From Acanthochlamys bracteata (taxonomy: Eukaryota; Streptophyta; Magnoliopsida; Pandanales; Velloziaceae), in the NCBI GenBank assembly GCA_019914995.1, contig CM034142.1:4607031-4671030 (forward strand): 64,000 nucleotides of DNA, read 5' to 3'. The stretch's first letter is position 1, and each line of letters begins with the position of its first letter. This document shows positions 58,335 to 64,000 of the stretch, one piece after another. The translations under genes and the position numbers were made by a program. The notes below the pieces were generated by a model. The model saw nothing but the letters and a program-made list of their open reading frames with translations, was not told where the DNA came from and did no database searches.

Positions 58335-60277
58335 TATTGGTCAAACCTGCACAACCAATTCAAAAAAAGAGGGATGCATTGAGGTGGTAGCAAAAAATAT
58401 ATAAAGTATTACTAACTGATCAGAGCTTAGTTTCATACAAAATAGCAGCAATATAACAGCTTTTTCGTACACGTTCACTTCTCATCACATACACAAGTGC
58501 TCTCTGAACCGTCGACCGGATGTAAACATATTATTTCTGTTTAGTCCAAATGCAAGCAATATAAAAAAATTATTCAACACACACAAACACGCAGATTTAC
58601 GTGGTTCGGCAAATAAATTTGCCTACGTCCACGGCCACTCTCTATCAAGAGTGAATTTCACTAATCCTTATCAAGTTGCTACAATATCAAAGTAAAGTGT
58701 TTAGCCAAGCACCATTGTCTTAACCGGTTCTCTCCTCTAGATGTACCACCAATAGCCTACTAGACTCACAAGTCTCTCCGGCTGTTAATACACAAGCCTT
58801 AGCCTAAGCCTTATGAGAAGTACGTAGCTTCTTACCGAATGTGTTTGTTAAAAGCAACTTTAAAGCACATGATCTCTCTCAAAAGATTGAATATAAGCTC
58901 AGTAAAACAATGAGAGGATCAAAAGAAATTGCCGAAGATGTATCTAGGTAAAGCTCGGTAGTGAGTTGAAATGAGTAGGTTTTTCTTTCTCTTTTTTTAT
59001 CCAGTTCACTTCTCTGCTCTCTTGTTCTGCTTTTCTTTTTTTTATATTTTTCTTCTTCTCTTCGTAGCCTGGAGTGATTCGAATCTTCAAACGGTAGGAA
59101 ATTCTTTCCGTTCTTTCTCGTACGCCTGCTATAGTGTTATCAACTTGCTTTTCTACGCCGCTACCGTTTGAGGTTCCATTAGGTATGTTTCAACGGTTGG
59201 ATCTTAATGGAAATAAGTATAACATCATTAGATCTTACAGCTTGCATTTTAAATCTCAATTGATTATATTGTTATGGTTTGATTTGATCTCTCTTTTGTA
59301 GCATTAAATGAGCTTGTCGGTGATTTCAAATTCTCCCTTGTGTGCTCTCATTCTTTGTCTATTGTTCAATTTTTTTGCTCTTTCTTATGACCCCTAGTAT
59401 GAAGACGATGAACTAATCAGGTGACTGGAATACATCAAATTCAAAATTTTCTTCTGAGTTCATAGATAGCCATGTGAGGTTCCCGTCGGGTGTTCATCAA
59501 CTTTAAAATGGCTTTGCATCAATTTGCTTGCTGTGACTGGAATGTATAGATTTGTTTTTCAGTGACGAATGCTAATGATTTGATTTGTATTATCATCTGG
59601 ATGTTTCAGTAAAATCAACTCTAATATGCAGTGAAAGAATGTTTTGATTTCATCTTGTGAATCTTGTAAAAAAGCTCTTTATAGAGTGTTCTTCTGTCAA
59701 CTTCATTTGTTTCGATTTGTTGCTATACTTGATGTGGAATGATAGTGAATATGATCTTCTATATGTTCTCAAAATTTGGCTTCAAATGGATGAGAAAATT
59801 TTGATCAAATTTCATCTGAATGTTGACTCCAGTGTTGTCTGTTTTTCTAAAATGCATGTTTTCTAAATTTTTTCCAATCTTTTACGAATTTTTCAAAGTT
59901 GATGAACTCTTCAGCCAAGATTGTTATTTGCATACTGTTGTAAGCTCTGATAAAAATATTTTACTCAAGCTGAATTTACATCACGATCGAATCTGCCTCT
60001 GAAATTTGTAACTTGATCATTTTCATTCGGATCAATATCAGCAGCAATCTAGTCGGCTGTTCTTATGAGACTCCTCTGTTCTGTTCAACTCAGCCCCTCT
60101 GTTCCGTTCTGACCGATCTGCACTGTTGCAACACTTAACCGATTTCTCTTGCGCCCGAAGTAAAGTTTGCTGTAAAACAGTTGGCTGGATTATAACTACT
60201 TATTTGGAAGAATCTATACTTTCAATTCTGAATAGCTTAGTTTAAATTATTACTCTACCTAATTCATAAATTATAAT
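58335..60277 (-). repeat. 5' LTR of element B
   Basis: It follows the primer site (CTCTGATACCA, 58322-58332). In element orientation it ends ...TTTGACCAATA. It shares the order and many words of the LTR at 45926 but with clear divergence. At about 60277 it meets the Ale-like sequence at an AATTAT overlap. Confidence 0.8.
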
Positions 60278-60390
60278 TATATTTAGATATCTTTCTTTAT
60301 TTAAAACTCTCCTTATTTAGATTTATAAGGAGTCTATATATATGTACTTATATTAATTGATAAGAATAAGATTTGAAAGAGTTTTCATCT
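60278..60390 (+). repeat. Partial LTR of Ale-like copy 2
   Basis: It matches the inner part of the copy 1 LTR (ATATTTAGATATCTTTCTTT ... AAGATTTGAAAGAGTTTTCA) and is followed by a primer-site region. The outer part of the LTR is absent at the junction with element B. Confidence 0.8.
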
Positions 60391-61020
60391 TGGTACTGAG
60401 CAAAAACCCTTAGATCCATTTCTGCCATAATTGGAGAAAACGCATTGCGACAACAGATTCCGATTAGACTATTCATTGTGATCGTGGAGATACGATTACA
60501 ACGATTAGAAATCCCGACCAACACAAATCCGGCGATTTAATCGGATTAGATCTAAAAAATAAAAAAATAAAAAAAAAGAAATTTTCTTCTGCCGCCGCCG
60601 CCGTATTAAGGTTTTTACCTCTGCCGCCACCGTCGCTACGCCGTTCTGCTGCCGTCCCGACGCTCTTGTGTTTCGCCGCGTTCGCATTGCCCCCGACGCG
60701 CTTTCTTTCGCGCCGATTTGCCGCCGCATCGCCGTCGTCTTCAATCCACCCGGACTCGATTCAAGCATCGCCGGCCTCTTCTTCACCGCCGTCGCTCGCT
60801 CCGTTGCTGCCAGCTCACCGTCGCTGCTCGCGCTTGTCACTGCCAGTTGCCGGCCTCCTCACCGCCGCTGCTCGGTTGTTTAACCGAGCCGGGTCAGACC
60901 AAGCCAACGAACCGAACCGATTGATCCGACCCGGTCCGGTCCGGTTTATCCGACCCAAACCGACCCAACCCACTGATTTAAAAAAAAAATTAAAAAAAAA
61001 AGAAAAAAAAAAAAGGGGTT
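60391..61020 (+). other. Primer site region and GC-rich leader of Ale-like copy 2
   Basis: This is the same GCCGCCG and CCGGTCC-rich leader and terminal A-rich run as copy 1. Long identical stretches alternate with short garbled GC-rich patches between the two copies. Overlapping Arg/Pro-rich open frames are not supported as proteins. Confidence 0.75.
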
Positions 61021-61878
61021 ATGGAAGGTTCAGGTGTTCTCTCTCCAGTTACTTCAATGGCTACTTCTATTATTTGTGTACAAGGTGATTCATCCTCCGC
61101 CATTAGTGTTAAACTAAATGGTTCCAACTACTCTTTTTGGTATCAAGTTGTTGAGATATACATTGCTGGAAAGGATAAGATGGGCTATTTGACCGGAAAA
61201 ATAGCACGACCTCAAGAGACTGATTCTACTTATGCCCGGTGGAGAACTGATAATGCTATTGTCAAAGGATGGTTGATCAACTCTATGGAACCAAATGTGA
61301 TGAAGCTTTTTATTCGGCTTCCTACTGCCAGAGATGTTTGGACTGCTGTGTCCAAAACATATTATGATAATTCTGACATATCTCAGATTTATGAATTAAC
61401 ATGCAGGGCATTCAAATTGAGGCAAAGTGGAAGGCCCGTTACGGCTTACTATGCAGAATTACAGAGCATATGGCAAGAGTTGGATTTTCGTAATCCAATT
61501 AGGATGTGTTATGCTAATGATATATTAGCTCGACAACAAGAGATTGAGAGGGAACGTATCTATATTTTTTTGGCTGGGCTTGATGATACACTTGATAAAG
61601 CCCGCAGTGATCTACTACGAACAGATGCCTTCTCTGGATTAGAAGCATCTTATAACTACATTCGTCGTGAGGAGCAACGACGAGTAGTTATGATGGGTTC
61701 TAATGATATTGGAGTTATTGCTGCTGTGGCCTCCAAAAATCCTAAATCCCAAGTGAAGCAAAAAACACAAGAAGGACAGTGTACTCATTGTGGTAAAGCT
61801 GGGCATACTCGGAATTCATGCTTTCAGTTAGTTGGTTATCCTGATTGGTGGGAGGAACTGAAGAAGAAGAACAAATAA
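61021..61878 (+). pseudogene. Ale-like gag region, copy 2
   Basis: A 285-residue open gag: MEGSGVLSPVTSMATSI, the core VKLNGSNYSFWYQVVEIYIA, FLAGLDDTLDKARSDLL, and a CCHC knuckle CTHCGKAGHTRNSCFQLVGY at the end, then DWWEELKKKNK. The gag frame looks whole in this copy. The element as a whole is broken. Confidence 0.9.
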
Positions 61879-62039
61879 GACAAAAAGATCTCTGGTGTAG
61901 CGTCTGGAGTTGCAGGCCTCACTTTAGCTAATTCTTCATCCTCTATATCATCGACTGCTCCTTCACCAGTTCTATCTCTGGTGCCGCTTGGGTTAATCAG
62001 ATTCTCCATTTCGTGTAACCAAAGCTTTGCTTTTTACCG

Positions 62040-63720
62040 CTTTTAGATTCACAACGGGATACAGGATGGATTTTAGATCCTGGAGCTACGGATCATATGA
62101 CATTCGATCCGAAAAATTTTCATATCGTAAGTACTCCAGTTATAAATAATGTGACATATGCCAATGGAGAGAGTTATCCAAAGGTGTGTTGGTACTTTGT
62201 GGCATTATCATCATCTCTATCTCTACTGTAATTGTCTACTTGTTCCATCTCTCTCACACATCTTTTGTCTATGGACAAATTCTTGAACAGTTGAATCGCA
62301 TTGTTCTTATGTATCCTTATTTTTGCTTACTTGAGAATATCCGGATACGAGGAGATAATTGGGCGTGGTACTAAGAGAGGGGGTTTATACTATCCGGATG
62401 ATGTTAGTTCGCGCAGAGTTTGAAGTGCTCGTGGATAAACCGACAAGAAGAATAAAGTATGGCTTTGGTATCATGCGTCTTGGTCATGTTTCTTTTGGCT
62501 ATTTAAAACATTTGCTACCGTCTTTATTTTCCGGTGTCAAAGAGTTCAATTTCAATGTGAAGCATGTATCCTTGCTAAGAGTCATCGAAAGTGTCGTATT
62601 TTCTGTTAGTAATAAAAGAACAACTCCTTTTGAGTTAGTCCATTCGGATGTTTGGGGACCCTCTCCAGTTATGACTCTTACTGGCATTAGATGGTTTGTG
62701 ACATTTGTAGATGATTGCATAGGCATGACATGGTTATATGCTTTGAAGAATAAAAGTGATGTTAGTGATATATTTGTGCGGTTTCATAAGATGGTGCAGA
62801 CACAATTTTCTCTTCCTATTCGAGTTTTTCGCTCTGATAATGGTGGGGAGTATGTTAATACATCTTTGAGTTCTTACTTTCATCAGCATGGTATTATTCA
62901 TGAGACTTCTTGTCCACAAACACCACAACAAAATGGAGTGGCTGAAAGAAAAAATCGACACATATTAGAAACCGCCCGTGCTTTATTATTTGGAGCTCAT
63001 GTTCCAAAATATTATTGGGTAGACGCAGTTCAGTCTGCGGTTTATGTGATTAATCGCATGCCATCTAGAGTTCTGAATTTTCGGACACCACATGAAGTTT
63101 TATCTATATTTGTAACTATACCTTCTGTTCTCTCACTTCCACCTCGGATTTTTGGATCTGTTGCATTAGTACATTTGCAGAAAACTCAAAGAGATAAATT
63201 AGATCCATATGCTTTAAGGTGCATGTTTCTTGGCTATGGTCCTCACCAGAAAGGTTATCGGTGCTATCATCCTCCGACACGCCGTACCTTTGTAACTATG
63301 GATGTGACATTTATAGAGTCAGAAATGTATTTTGTCAGATCGACTTCACATTCAGATCTTCAGGGGGAGATAGAAGCTACGGAAGATCTGAATTGGCTTA
63401 CCATTAAACTCAGCACACATACTGAGGAAGGTCAGAGAAAATGTGTGAATTATGACTCAGGTCTGGAGGAGTTTAGAACTACTGAACTTGAACAAACAGA
63501 AACGGAAGAGACAGACAGAGCTGAAGCTGTAAAAAAAACCCCTCTCTCGCATCCTTCAGTACCCGCTCAAACTCTTGAGGATATCCCTGAGGTAAGTATC
63601 GAGACTCAGAATATTATTATAAATAAATCTAATATTGTCTGCAGCAATTATCAGTTACCACATAGAGAAAATCGTGAAAAACCTCCTGAGAGATATTCAC
63701 CAGAAGGAAAAATCTCCAGA
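62040..63720 (+). pseudogene. Ale-like protease, integrase and linker region, copy 2
   Basis: This has the same domain order as 43780-45470: a protease region near 62060, pre-integrase near 62450, the integrase core from about 62630 (FELVHSDVWGPSPV) to 63110, and the C-terminal LGYGPHQKGYRCYHP motif near 63225. It is broken. Confidence 0.9.
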
Positions 63721-63819
63721 TATCCTATTGCTAATCATGTGTCTTCTCACAGGCTGTCCCCATCATATGTTGCCTTTATTAATCAGGTGGCAGCTGTGAC
63801 ACTTCCTTCTAACACTAGA

Positions 63820-64000
63820 GAAGCATTATCTGATCCTAGATGGACTAAGGCTATGAATGAAGAGATGGATGCTCTTCAGAAGAATATGACTTGGGAGATA
63901 GTATCATTACCAAAAGGAAAGAAAGCAGTTGGTTGTAAATGGGTATACACCATCAAACACAAAGCAGATGGAACGATCGAGAGATATAAGGCAAGATTAG
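63820..64000 (+). pseudogene. Ale-like reverse transcriptase start, copy 2 (runs off the window)
   Basis: The stretch reads [20 protein letters not shown] and [20 protein letters not shown] to the last base, matching 45588-45749 of copy 1. The rest lies beyond the window. Confidence 0.85.

Larger units (their letters stand above)
54791..60277 (-). mobile_element. Sirevirus-like gag-only element B (partial)
   Basis: The minus-strand internal region (54791-58320), with gag at 56500-58270, primer site (58322-58332) and a 5' LTR (58335-60277). The internal region is related to 49.6-53.1 kb of element A and to 17.9-21.2 kb on plus. The LTR is more diverged from the other LTRs than they are from each other, so this copy is older. 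The 3' part and 3' LTR are absent. The right end of the LTR runs into Ale-like copy 2. It is broken. Confidence 0.8.
60278..64000 (+). mobile_element. Ale/Retrofit-like Ty1/copia element, copy 2 (continues beyond the window)
   Basis: Copy 2 begins inside the LTR (about 60278, matching about 42026) and runs through leader, gag, protease-integrase and into RT at the window end. Gag start 61021 against 42779 gives an offset of 18,242 bases to copy 1. Long stretches, for example 62720-63120, are identical to copy 1. It is broken, with several breaks, and very young relative to the other elements. Confidence 0.9.

Noticed and set aside
60505-60924. Open frames in the leader of Ale-like copy 2
   Set aside because: Same GC-rich leader as copy 1. 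The frames differ between copies without trace of selection.

Overview
The window is plant nuclear DNA, AT-rich and dominated by transposable elements. The evidence for a flowering plant is the set of lineages present: Athila-like and chromovirus-like Ty3/gypsy elements, sirevirus-like and Ale/Retrofit-like Ty1/copia elements, remnants of the plant-specific FAR1-RELATED SEQUENCE (FRS) family, and a piece of nuclear 25S rRNA. I cannot name the species. I see no intact host gene.

Layout. 1-1487: plus-strand LTR of a sirevirus-like element that extends out of the window. 1488-7290: old Athila-like element (protease to integrase, 3' non-coding region, 3' LTR) carrying a small Tourist-like MITE at 5027-5267. 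7300-7960: C-terminal (SWIM) fragment of an FRS/MULE-type gene. 8700-14215: minus-strand chromovirus-like Ty3/gypsy element with both LTRs and a CATAC target duplication. 15598-23692: an old foldback sequence split by a plus-strand sirevirus-like element (15828-23605, target duplication GAGAT). 23.9-34.4 kb: a quieter region with a recognisable FRS pseudogene on the minus strand (26442-27760), an antisense 25S rRNA fragment (31203-31355), a coiled-coil exon-like stretch and degenerate repeats. 35064-40974: an old minus-strand Ale-like Copia element that contains a fragment of the ribosomal protein eS12 gene. 41951-45925 and 60278-64000: two nearly identical plus-strand Ale-like Copia copies. 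Between them, 45926-60277 is a minus-strand LTR-internal-LTR-internal-LTR array of the sirevirus-like family.

The most interesting content is the sirevirus-like family. The three internal regions seen here (one plus, two minus) each carry a gag region with a CCHC knuckle but no recognisable protease, integrase, reverse transcriptase or RNase H. Each has about 3 kb of related, mostly non-coding sequence between gag and the 3' polypurine tracts. Within that sequence a block of about 220-250 bases is bordered in all three copies by a good splice acceptor and a good splice donor. This suggests a non-autonomous, gag-only family with a spliced downstream region; that reading is inference. A second theme is that near-identical copies differ mainly in short patches at CAG/CTG/CCGG-type words, which may reflect consensus error at methylated sites rather than age.
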